Shown: piece after piece, positions 42,299 through 49,422 of the stretch | Layout of the letters: every line of letters starts with the position of its first letter | Numbering within the stretch: the stretch's first letter is position 1 | Assembly (NCBI GenBank): GCA_910580235.1 | Contig: CAJTVU010000006.1 | Coordinates: forward strand, 62,001-126,000 | DNA: 64,000 nt | DNA from: an uncultured Dorea sp. | GTDB taxonomy: Bacteria; Bacillota; Clostridia; Lachnospirales; Lachnospiraceae | Direction of reading: 5' to 3' | Notes under the pieces: model-generated | What the model was told of the DNA's origin: nothing | What the model saw: only the letters and a program-made list of their open reading frames with translations | Databases searched by the model: none | Position numbers and translations under genes: made by a program

Positions 42299-42754
42299 AT
42301 GAAAAAAATTACAGGTATTCTTGTAGCATGTATTCTCGTGCTGGGACTTTCTGCATGTAAGGCAGAGTTGAAGGAGGATGCAGGAGCGTGCACGATTGAG
42401 CAGAACGGCGTGAGCATCCGTATGTCGTTTGACGCAGAAGGCGATAAGATTGTGAAGGTTAAACAGGAGTCCGTAATTAATATGGAGGGCTATACAGATG
42501 AAGATAAGGCGATGATCCAGGAATCTGTTGAGCAGATGGCGGAATCTTACAGCGGGCTGGAAGGAGTCTCCTATAATATTGAAGAGAATGGGGAAGAGCT
42601 TACTGAAAAGATAGAGATGAACGTCGGAGATAAGGAGACGCTGAAAGCGGTCATAAAAGCAGGTCTTCTCCCGGTCGATGATGAGAATGTTGAGAAGCTG
42701 TCTCTGGAGAAGACGCTGGAGGGGTTGGGCTCATCAGGCTGGACAGTTGAATAA
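42299..42754 (+). CDS. DUF1307/YehR-like lipoprotein (151 aa)
   Basis: A short lipoprotein with signal peptide MKKITGILVACILVLGLSAC (lipobox LSAC, Cys20). The mature part (CTIEQNGVSIRMSFDAEGDKI and onward) resembles the YehR/DUF1307 family of exported proteins of unknown function. GAGGAGGAAAG precedes ATG 42299. It is followed by the ribosomal-protein promoter, and there is no evidence that it belongs to that operon. Confidence 0.8.
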   Translation: MKKITGILVACILVLGLSACKAELKEDAGACTIEQNGVSIRMSFDAEGDKIVKVKQESVINMEGYTDEDKAMIQESVEQMAESYSGLEGVSYNIEENGEELTEKIEMNVGDKETLKAVIKAGLLPVDDENVEKLSLEKTLEGLGSSGWTVE

Positions 42755-42812
42755 GACGCCTTTAGAGCATCAGAAAAGTAGAGGGTTTTTCGGATATTTT
42801 TGTGGAAAACTG

Positions 42813-42841
42813 TTGACACACGTGGCACCGTATAATATAAT
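42813..42841 (+). promoter_or_regulatory. promoter of rplM-rpsI
   Basis: TTGACA at 42813-42818 and TATAAT at 42836-42841 are 17 bases apart, a consensus housekeeping promoter. Confidence 0.88.
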
Positions 42842-42847
42842 GAATCA

Positions 42848-42947
42848 GTATGACGAAAAGAGAAACAGCAAGGAGCCAAAGCCCCGGAGCCTTGCTGATT
42901 TCGATAGAGTTATTGAAAATGAAGAATGATTCACAGGAGGGAAACCA
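42848..42947 (+). ncRNA. L13-type ribosomal protein leader
   Basis: The transcript between the promoter and rplM contains a hairpin, CAGCAAGG (42866-42873) with CCTTGCTG (42890-42897), enclosing an AGCCAAAGCCCCGGAG internal loop. A structured leader bound by L13 (Rfam L13_leader) is known at this position in Firmicutes, and would give autogenous control. Assignment rests on position and the hairpin; the full consensus was not checked. Confidence 0.65.
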
Positions 42948-43376
42948 ATGAAAACTTATATGGCTAATCCAGATAAGATTGAAAGAAAATGGTATGTAGT
43001 TGATGCTGACGGATGTACATTAGGACGTCTGTCATCTGAAGTGGCCAAGGTTTTAAGAGGAAAGAACAAACCACAATTTACGCCACATGTGGATACAGGC
43101 GATTATGTAATTATCGTGAATGCTGAGAAGATAAAAGTGACAGGCAAGAAGATGGCGCAGAAGATTTACTACAATCACTCCGAGTATGTAGGCGGAATGA
43201 AGAAGACCACGCTGGAAGTGATGATGGCCAAGAAGCCTGAGAAGGTTGTAGAGCTTGCAGTTAAAGGAATGCTTCCAAAAGGACCTTTGGGAAGAGCGAT
43301 GATCAAAAAGCTTCATGTATATGCCGGGCCGAATCATGAGCAGCAGGCTCAGAAGCCGGTAGAGCTGAAATTTTAA
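42948..43376 (+). CDS. rplM: 50S ribosomal protein L13 (142 aa)
   Basis: Complete L13: WYVVDADGCTLGRLSSEVAKVLRGKNKPQFTPHVDTGDYVIIVNAEKI-type N-terminus and VKGMLPKGPLGRAMIKKLHVYAGPNHEQQAQ at the end. CAGGAGGG precedes the ATG. It is paired with rpsI, 26 bases downstream, as in nearly all bacteria. Confidence 0.98.
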   Translation: MKTYMANPDKIERKWYVVDADGCTLGRLSSEVAKVLRGKNKPQFTPHVDTGDYVIIVNAEKIKVTGKKMAQKIYYNHSEYVGGMKKTTLEVMMAKKPEKVVELAVKGMLPKGPLGRAMIKKLHVYAGPNHEQQAQKPVELKF

Positions 43377-43402
43377 GGAAAGGTTGAGAGGAGGACATTA
43401 CA

Positions 43403-43795
43403 GTGGCTAAAGCAAGATTTTACGGGACAGGAAGAAGAAAAAAATCAGTGGCAAGAGTATATTTAGTGCCAGGAACAGGCGTCATTACTATAAATAAGAG
43501 AGACATTGACGATTACCTCGGGCTTGAGACATTGAAAGTTGTCGTTCGCCAGCCGTTTGCTGCGACAGAGACTGAAGGGAAGTTCGATGTGATTGTTAAC
43601 GTAAAAGGCGGCGGTTACACAGGACAGGCAGGCGCGATCCGCCATGGCATCGCAAGAGCGCTCCTTCAGGCAGACGCTGATTACAGGCCGATCCTTAAAA
43701 AAGCAGGTTATTTAACACGTGATCCGCGTATGAAAGAACGTAAGAAATATGGGCTTAAGGCAGCAAGAAGAGCGCCGCAGTTCAGTAAGAGGTAG
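43403..43795 (+). CDS. rpsI: 30S ribosomal protein S9 (130 aa)
   Basis: Complete S9 starting at GTG 43403 (AKARFYGTGRRKKSVARV) with AGGAGG 8 bases upstream. The C-terminus KAARRAPQFSKR reaches into the ribosomal P site in known structures. A terminator follows 27 bases later. Confidence 0.98.
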   Translation: MAKARFYGTGRRKKSVARVYLVPGTGVITINKRDIDDYLGLETLKVVVRQPFAATETEGKFDVIVNVKGGGYTGQAGAIRHGIARALLQADADYRPILKKAGYLTRDPRMKERKKYGLKAARRAPQFSKR

Positions 43796-43822
43796 CTATC
43801 TGCGAATGGAAAAACGAGGAAG

Positions 43823-43855
43823 ACCCACAGACAGATTTTGTTTGTGGGTTTTTTA
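43823..43855 (+). terminator. terminator of rplM-rpsI
   Basis: ACCCACA (43823-43829) pairs with TGTGGGT (43843-43849), followed by six T. Confidence 0.88.
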
Positions 43856-43928
43856 ATGGGTAGATTGTGATATACTTATATTGAAATTGGGAACAGGATT
43901 AATCCATTAGTGTAGCGGAGGTAAGCGT

Positions 43929-43991
43929 ATGTTTCCAAAGGTGGTACAGGTCGTACCAATGCGAGACTATTCGGTATATGTATATTCTTGA
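43929..43991 (+). pseudogene. 5' fragment of a DUF2442 protein
   Basis: After GCGGAGGTAAGCGT, ATG 43929 encodes MFPKVVQVVPMRDYSVYVYS and then TGA at 43989-43991. This is the start of DUF2442 proteins (MFPKVVxVxPxxDYxVYVYF). The rest of the gene is absent: the sequence joins directly to a fragment of a different gene. Confidence 0.6.
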
Positions 43992-44127
43992 AGCCCCGGA
44001 AGAAGAGGGCGTATATCTGGCAGAGATTGATATAGATATGCTGCGGAATTAACGGGATTATGAAGTGATGGGAAATAAATATCGACACCTAGACAAATAT
44101 GGAATTTTGGCGACAAAGAATTGTTAA
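43990..44127 (+). pseudogene. 3' fragment of a nitrilase-superfamily gene
   Basis: The frame from 43990 reads EAPEEEGVYLAEIDIDMLRN, TAA at 44050-44052, then RDYEVMGNKYRHLDKYGIL and ends at TAA 44125-44127. It resembles the C-terminus of carbon-nitrogen hydrolases (AExDxxxLRxYRxxExMGxxxRxxxxYG). It has no start, and one further nonsense change falls where an aromatic residue is normal. The two fragments overlap at 43990, so a deletion probably fused remnants of two genes. Confidence 0.6.
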
Positions 44128-44188
44128 AAATGTTACATATCAAGGCCGGCGCTTGTAGATTATGTGGGGAATATGGAGGTTTATATAA

Positions 44189-45058
44189 ATGGAGCTTCGG
44201 GTTTTGCGATACTTTCTTGTTGTTGCAAGGGAAGAAAATATTACTCGTGCCGCGGCGTTTCTTAACATTACGCAGCCGACTTTGTCAAGGCAGCTTATGC
44301 AGATGGAGGAAGAGCTCGGCGTTAAATTATTTCACCGGGGCAAGCATAATATTCTGCTGACAGAGGAGGGGCTGCTTCTTCGCCGCCGGGCGCAGGAGAT
44401 TGTAGATTTAACGATGAAGACAGAAAAGGAGCTGAAACATGGTGCGGAAGTCGTCTCAGGGGAAATCGCGATCGGCTGCGGCGAAGCGCGGAATATGAAG
44501 CCATTTTCACAAATGATGGCATCTTTCCAGCAGAAATATCCTGATGTGAGCTTCCATATTTATACAGCTATTGCAGATGACGTAAAGGAAAGGCTGGAAA
44601 ATGGCATCCTGGATATGGGGCTTTTACTGGAGCCTGTGGAGATTAGCCGGTATCATTATGTGCGGATGCCTGTGGAAGAAAAATGGAGGGTGCTGATACG
44701 CAAGGATTCTGCTTTGGCAGAAAAAGACAGGATTACTCCAGAGGATTTGGCAGGCCAGCCCTTGATCGTGGCTCAACGTCCGTCTGTGCGGAATGAATTG
44801 GAGAATTGGTTTGGCCAGGCAGCAGAAGATGTCCGTGTTGTCTGTACTTGCAACCTTTCACACAACAATCAGATGGATATGGTAGAAAACGGTGTTGGGG
44901 CTGCGATGACAATGGATTTTGCCTGCAACAATGATACGCTGTGCTTAAGGCCGCTTGAGCCGGAGCTGACAAGCGGATGTGTATTGGTGTGGAAAAAGAA
45001 TCTGAAACTGTCACTGGTGATGACGCGGTTTGTCGCTCATGTAAAAGAATATTTGTAG
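44189..45058 (+). CDS. LysR family transcriptional regulator (289 aa)
   Basis: The N-terminal winged helix-turn-helix reads LRYFLVVAREENITRAAAFL, then NITQPTLSRQLMQMEEELGV. The effector domain (residues about 90-289) is of the periplasmic-binding fold, with IAIGCGEARNMKPF and GLLLEPVEISRYHYV. GGAGG lies 11 bases before ATG 44189. It is upstream of a group of redox genes (cupin, flavodoxin, aldo/keto reductase, CMD) on the same strand, and probably controls some of them. A terminator separates it from the MerR gene. Confidence 0.93.
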   Translation: MELRVLRYFLVVAREENITRAAAFLNITQPTLSRQLMQMEEELGVKLFHRGKHNILLTEEGLLLRRRAQEIVDLTMKTEKELKHGAEVVSGEIAIGCGEARNMKPFSQMMASFQQKYPDVSFHIYTAIADDVKERLENGILDMGLLLEPVEISRYHYVRMPVEEKWRVLIRKDSALAEKDRITPEDLAGQPLIVAQRPSVRNELENWFGQAAEDVRVVCTCNLSHNNQMDMVENGVGAAMTMDFACNNDTLCLRPLEPELTSGCVLVWKKNLKLSLVMTRFVAHVKEYL

Positions 45059-45090
45059 TTTGTGTGCCCCTGTAAATTGAGGGTAAATGT

Positions 45091-45127
45091 AGCATCTAAA
45101 TTGAGAAGATTTAGATGCTCTTTTTTT
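45091..45127 (+). terminator. terminator of the LysR gene
   Basis: AGCATCTAAA (45091-45100) pairs perfectly with TTTAGATGCT (45110-45119), followed by C and seven T. Confidence 0.93.
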
Positions 45128-45182
45128 GCTATACCTATCCAACCATGCGTTTCAGGCATAGTTTGGAATTCAACATGGGTAT

Positions 45183-45211
45183 TAGACATTAGATAAAAAC
45201 AGATATACAAT
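45183..45211 (+). promoter_or_regulatory. possible promoter of the MerR-like gene
   Basis: TAGACA at 45183-45188 and TACAAT at 45206-45211 are 17 bases apart, 75 bases before the start codon. Confidence 0.5.
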
Positions 45212-45285
45212 ATAAGTATTCCAGAAAGGAATGAGCGTGTAGCAGAGAAGGTATCAGAACATACGAGCATTGGAGGAGTAAGGAA

Positions 45286-45639
45286 ATGACAATGAAAGAA
45301 GCAAGCGAGAGATACCAGATTCCTGTGAAGATCCTGAAAGAGTACGAGAGCTTCGGACTGTGTGAGGCGGTAAAAAAAGTGATGGGGGAATGGCAGTATG
45401 ACGAGCAGGACATAGAGAGGCTTAGCATGATCATGACGCTGCATGATATCGGTTTTGATAAAGGAGAAGTGGAAACCTATATGCACTTTATGATGGAGGG
45501 AGAAAAGACTCAACGGCAGCGGATAGCGATGCTGGATCAGAAGAGGGGCAGGACGCTGGATGAGATCCATTTTAAGGAAAAGCAGATCGAGCATATGGAT
45601 TATCTGAGATATGAAATGCAGAAGAGCACTCTCGCTTAA
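45286..45639 (+). CDS. MerR family-like transcriptional regulator (117 aa)
   Basis: A MerR-type winged helix (MTMKEASERYQIPVKILKEYESFGL, then YDEQDIERLSMIMTLHDIGF) is followed by a dimerisation coiled coil (about residues 75-112). The usual YxxxGLL of the wing is replaced by YESFGLCEAVKK, and the effector domain is minimal. GGAGGAGTAAGG precedes ATG 45286. It probably regulates the redox genes that follow on the same strand. Confidence 0.82.
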   Translation: MTMKEASERYQIPVKILKEYESFGLCEAVKKVMGEWQYDEQDIERLSMIMTLHDIGFDKGEVETYMHFMMEGEKTQRQRIAMLDQKRGRTLDEIHFKEKQIEHMDYLRYEMQKSTLA

Positions 45640-45718
45640 GAGTTGATGTGAAGCAGTGGCCGGTACGTTAGAAACAAAATAAAAATAAGATGAGATGATG
45701 AAAAGGAGAAGATGTATT

Positions 45719-46156
45719 ATGAAAATCAACAGTAAAGAAGAATTTGACAAGCAGGATGTATTTGGGTTGGGACAAGAGAATACGGCGTTTGCACAGTATT
45801 TTATCGGCAATTCCTATCTCAACCCGCTGACAGTCCCGGGGGAGACGGACGTATTCTTAGCAAATGTGACTTTTGAGCCGGGGTGCCGGAACAACTGGCA
45901 TATCCACCATGCAGAGAGCGGAGGCGGACAGCTTTTGATCTGCACGGCGGGAAGCGGATGGTATCAGGAGGAAGGAAAGGAAGCGGTAAGCCTGGAACCC
46001 GGCACGGTGATCACGATCCCGGCAGAGGTGAAGCATTGGCACGGGGCAAAGGCAGACAGCTGGTTTTCCCACATAGCGGTAGAGGTCCCGGGCGAGGAGA
46101 CGAGCAATGAGTGGTGCGAGCCGGTAGACGACGAAATATACGGAAAATTAGGATAA
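45719..46156 (+). CDS. cupin domain protein (145 aa)
   Basis: A single-domain cupin with the metal-ligand pattern in FEPGCRNNWHIHHAESGGGQ and a later HWHGAKADSWFSHIAVE. It resembles the YdbB-like cupins that travel with carboxymuconolactone decarboxylases and flavodoxins in gut Firmicutes. It could be a small dioxygenase, isomerase or oxidoreductase accessory; no activity is known. ATG 45719 is chosen (AAGGAG upstream). The flavodoxin gene follows after 12 bases. Confidence 0.87.
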   Translation: MKINSKEEFDKQDVFGLGQENTAFAQYFIGNSYLNPLTVPGETDVFLANVTFEPGCRNNWHIHHAESGGGQLLICTAGSGWYQEEGKEAVSLEPGTVITIPAEVKHWHGAKADSWFSHIAVEVPGEETSNEWCEPVDDEIYGKLG

Positions 46157-46168
46157 GCGAGGTGTGGC

Positions 46169-46816
46169 ATGAAAAAATTAATTTCTGTACTTTTGTTTTG
46201 CACATTATTAGGATCGTTAGCAGCGTGCAGCAGCAGCGACACTGCCGAAGAGGCCGAAAAAGAGACGTCACAGACAGATATGTCCGGGCAGGAGGCGGAA
46301 GATGCGAAAGAGCCGGAGAGAGGATCGGAAAGCGGGGAAGGAAATAAGGCGTTGGTCGTGTATTTCTCCTGGTCAGGCAATACAGAGAAGGTTGCAGATT
46401 CTATTGCAGGCCAGACGGGGGCGGATATTTTTAAAATCGTGCCGACGGAGCCTTATATTGATGACTATAATGAGCTTCTGGATATTGCAGCGGAAGAAAA
46501 ACAGGACGGAGAAAGGCCGGAGATTGCAGACAGTATTAATAACTTTGGGCAATATGACGTCATTTATGTTGGCTATCCGAACTGGTGGAGTGATATGCCT
46601 ATGATCCTGTATACGTTCTTTGACAGTTACGATTTCTCTGGCAAGACCATCGCTCCTTTCTGCACCAGCGGCGGAAGCGGATTGTCGGACACGGTAAACA
46701 GTATTAAAGAGCTGGAGCCGCAGGCGGAGGTGCTGGAAGGGCTTCATATCCGCGATTCGTCGTCATCCGATCCGGACGGTGCGGTCGGAGAATGGATTGA
46801 AGGCCTGGGGCTTTAG
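46169..46816 (+). CDS. flavodoxin-like lipoprotein (215 aa)
   Basis: Lipoprotein signal ending LGSLAAC (Cys20), an acidic linker, then a flavodoxin domain (about residues 60-215). The FMN phosphate loop is YFSWSGNTEKVADSI, with VGYPNWWSDMPMIL and APFCTSGGSGLSDTVNSI. It is anchored on the outer membrane face, so it may exchange electrons with a membrane partner such as the DUF4405 protein downstream. GCGAGGTGTGGC precedes ATG 46169. Confidence 0.92.
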   Translation: MKKLISVLLFCTLLGSLAACSSSDTAEEAEKETSQTDMSGQEAEDAKEPERGSESGEGNKALVVYFSWSGNTEKVADSIAGQTGADIFKIVPTEPYIDDYNELLDIAAEEKQDGERPEIADSINNFGQYDVIYVGYPNWWSDMPMILYTFFDSYDFSGKTIAPFCTSGGSGLSDTVNSIKELEPQAEVLEGLHIRDSSSSDPDGAVGEWIEGLGL

Positions 46817-46834
46817 GGGACAGGAGGCTAAGTG

Positions 46835-47872
46835 ATGCAATATATGAAATTAGGGAATGCAGACTTGATAGTTTCCCGCATCTGCATGGGATGCATGGGA
46901 TTTGGGGACGCGGCAAACGGCCAGCACTCCTGGACAGTTGGCGAGGAGCGTTCCCGCGAGATCATAAAGCAGGGGCTGGAGCTTGGGATCAATTTTTTCG
47001 ATACGGCTATCGCCTATCAGAGCGGTACCAGCGAGCAGTATCTTGGCAGGGCGTTAAAAGATTATGCGGAGCGGGAGGAGGTTGTGGTGGCGACGAAGTT
47101 CCTTCCCCGGACACAGAAGGAGATAGGCGAAGGGATTTCCGGCCAGGAGCATATCCGGCGGATGTTGGATAAAAGCCTTGAGAATCTGGGGATGGATCAT
47201 GTGGATCTGTATATCTATCACATGTGGGACTACCAGACGCCAATCTATGATATACTGGAGGGATTAAATCAGGCGGTAAAAGAGGGGAAGACCCGTTATA
47301 TCGGAATTTCCAACTGTTTTGCCTGGCAGCTTGCTAAGGCAAATGCGCTGGCGGAAAAGGAGGGCTTTGCCAAGTTCGCTTCCGTGCAGGGGCATTACAA
47401 TTTGATCTTCCGGGAGGAAGAGCGGGAGATGGCAGCCCTTTGTGCAGAGGATGATATTGCTATGACGCCTTACAGCGCGTTGGCTGGCGGGAGGCTGTCA
47501 AGGCTGCCTGGTGAGACTTCTAAACGACTGAAAGAAGATAATTATGCAAAATTTAAATATGACGCTTCTGTTGAACAGGACAGCATTATTATTTCAAGAG
47601 TAGCAAAGCTTGCCGGACAGAAAGGTGTAAGCATGACGGAAGTCTCCTTGGCATGGCTGCTTACCAAAGTGACCGCACCAGTAGTGGGGGCCACAAGCCT
47701 TTCTCAGGTGGAAGGTATAGTGAAAGCAACAGATTTGGTTTTAAGCGAGGAAGAGATCTTGTATCTGGAAGAGCCCTACGTTCCCCATGCGTTGGTGGGC
47801 GTTATGGCGCAGAATACGAAGGGCGCGGCGAAGGACGCACATGTATGGTCAACAGGGAATCAGAAGATATAG
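46835..47872 (+). CDS. aldo/keto reductase (345 aa)
   Basis: NADPH-dependent (beta/alpha)8 oxidoreductase. The catalytic tetrad is visible as Asp and Tyr in FFDTAIAYQSGTSE, Lys in VVATKFLPR and His in YIYHMW. The C-terminal cofactor region SVQGHYNL, TPYSALAGGRLS and ATSLSQVEGIVKA is typical. ATG 46835 follows AGGAGG by 7 bases. It is grouped with flavodoxin and CMD genes; the carbonyl substrate is unknown. Confidence 0.94.
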   Translation: MQYMKLGNADLIVSRICMGCMGFGDAANGQHSWTVGEERSREIIKQGLELGINFFDTAIAYQSGTSEQYLGRALKDYAEREEVVVATKFLPRTQKEIGEGISGQEHIRRMLDKSLENLGMDHVDLYIYHMWDYQTPIYDILEGLNQAVKEGKTRYIGISNCFAWQLAKANALAEKEGFAKFASVQGHYNLIFREEEREMAALCAEDDIAMTPYSALAGGRLSRLPGETSKRLKEDNYAKFKYDASVEQDSIIISRVAKLAGQKGVSMTEVSLAWLLTKVTAPVVGATSLSQVEGIVKATDLVLSEEEILYLEEPYVPHALVGVMAQNTKGAAKDAHVWSTGNQKI

Positions 47873-47884
47873 GAGGAACAGGCA

Positions 47885-48568
47885 ATGGGTTATTATGAAA
47901 CAGATCCGGAATTTATGGAGCGTATGGAATATTTTACGCTGGAAGAGGTGGCCAATGAGCCAGGGCAGGAATTGCCCGGTGATGTGCGGTATCTGGCGAT
48001 CCTTTCTGTGCTCTTAGGGTGTCAGGGCCTGGAGGTTTATAAGAGCAAGCTCCCAGAGGCGTTAGAGCAGGGCGTAACGCCTGTTATGGTAAAGGAGATG
48101 GTGTATCAGGCAGTAGATTATCTAGGGCTTGGAAGAGTGATGCCATTTTTAGCGGCAACGAATGAGATCTTAACAGCCCGAGGTATCAAGCTGCCTCTTG
48201 CGGGCCAGGCGACAACGACATTGGAAGACCGATTGGAAAAAGGCGTGCAGGTGCAGGCAGAGATTTTCGGGGAACATATGAAGGAAGCGTGGAAGGCCGG
48301 ACATATCAATCGGTGGCTGGCAGCGAACTGCTTTGGAGATTATTACACGAGGGAAGGCCTTGGCCTAAAGCAGCGGGAGCTGATTACCTTCTGCTTTCTG
48401 GTGGCACAAGGGGGCTGTGAGCTGCAGCTTACCGCTCACGCAAAGGGAAATATGAATCTTGGGAATGATAAGGATTTCCTGATCCGGGCCGTGTCTCAGT
48501 GCCTTCCCTATATTGGATATCCACGAAGCCTCAATGCGATAAGCTGCATTAATAAGGCGGCAGAATAA
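47885..48568 (+). CDS. carboxymuconolactone decarboxylase (CMD/AhpD-like) family protein, two domains (227 aa)
   Basis: Two CMD repeats: residues about 30-100 (YLAILSVLLGCQGLEVYKS) and about 140-215 (CFGDYYTREGLGLKQRELITFC and GCELQLTAHAKGNMNLGNDK). The usual CxxC of AhpD is not present; the second repeat keeps a Cys/His motif, GCELQLTAH. Such proteins accompany aldo/keto reductases and cupins in redox detoxification clusters. AGGAGGAACAGGCA precedes ATG 47885, 12 bases after the aldo/keto reductase. Confidence 0.92.
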   Translation: MGYYETDPEFMERMEYFTLEEVANEPGQELPGDVRYLAILSVLLGCQGLEVYKSKLPEALEQGVTPVMVKEMVYQAVDYLGLGRVMPFLAATNEILTARGIKLPLAGQATTTLEDRLEKGVQVQAEIFGEHMKEAWKAGHINRWLAANCFGDYYTREGLGLKQRELITFCFLVAQGGCELQLTAHAKGNMNLGNDKDFLIRAVSQCLPYIGYPRSLNAISCINKAAE

Positions 48569-48626
48569 CGGGGTAAAAGCAACAGAAGCGCAGGTGTGAT
48601 GAATGCTGCCGGGAGGAGGCGATGAG

Positions 48627-49271
48627 ATGAAAAGAAAGATGAGATGGATATTAGACATTTTCATGACGATGGCGCTTTTATTTCTTATGGGCTACCATTT
48701 CTGGGGAGAGATGGCGCATGAATGGGCGGGGGCAGTGATGTTCGTTCTGTTTATCGCTCATCATATCCTGAACGGGAGCTGGTATAAGAGCCTGGCTCGA
48801 GGAAAGTATACGCCGGTACGGATCCTTATGCTGACTGTAAATATGCTGACGCTTGTGGCAATGCTGATTCTGATGTATAGTGGGATTGCTATATCAAGAT
48901 ATATGTTTGCATTCCTCCCCGCACAGGGAGGAATGGCGGCGGCAAGGCGGCTCCATCTCTTGGGCTCCTACTGGGGATTTCTCTTGATGAGCCTGCACCT
49001 TGGGCTTCACTGGGGCATGATATGGAACAGGCTTGGTTTAAAGCCAGGGAAGCAAAACAGGTACATCTGCTTTACCGGGAGCCTTCTGATCGCAGTATAT
49101 GGGGCGTGCGTGTTTATAAAAAGAGACTTTCTTGACTATATGTTTTTGAAAAATGAATTTGTTTTTCTTGACTATACTGAATCGAAGATTTTATTCTATC
49201 TGGACTACGTGGCTTTGATGGGGCTTTGCATTTTTATTACATATTATGGCTCAAAGCTGCTTAAGAAATAG
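48627..49271 (+). CDS. DUF4405 membrane protein (214 aa)
   Basis: Cytochrome b-like integral membrane protein with about five helices. Conserved histidines lie in GYHFWGEMAHEWAG, FIAHHILNGSWY, RRLHLLGSYWG and LHLGLHWGM, and may bind heme. It probably carries electrons across the membrane to the outer flavodoxin. ATG 48627 is chosen because GGAGGAGG lies 8 bases upstream. A weak terminator follows. Confidence 0.87.
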   Translation: MKRKMRWILDIFMTMALLFLMGYHFWGEMAHEWAGAVMFVLFIAHHILNGSWYKSLARGKYTPVRILMLTVNMLTLVAMLILMYSGIAISRYMFAFLPAQGGMAAARRLHLLGSYWGFLLMSLHLGLHWGMIWNRLGLKPGKQNRYICFTGSLLIAVYGACVFIKRDFLDYMFLKNEFVFLDYTESKILFYLDYVALMGLCIFITYYGSKLLKK

Positions 49272-49273
49272 AG

Positions 49274-49295
49274 GGGCGATCTGTCGCCCTTGTTG
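49274..49295 (+). terminator. possible terminator of the redox cluster
   Basis: GGGCGA (49274-49279) pairs with TCGCCC (49284-49289) around TCTG, followed by TTGTTGG. The T-run is short. Confidence 0.45.
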
Positions 49296-49343
49296 GCGTT
49301 CTGGCAGTCATTCCGTACACTGCATATTTTCCTGATTTGATTA

Positions 49344-49372
49344 TTGAAAAATGTAAAGCTCTCCAGTATAAT
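49344..49372 (+). promoter_or_regulatory. promoter of the c-di-GMP phosphorelay operon
   Basis: TTGAAA at 49344-49349 and TATAAT at 49367-49372 are 17 bases apart, 50 bases before the start codon. Confidence 0.75.
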
Positions 49373-49422
49373 TAAAGCATAATTAAATCGAAATATTTTT
49401 TATGTGAGAGAATGGGAGTATT

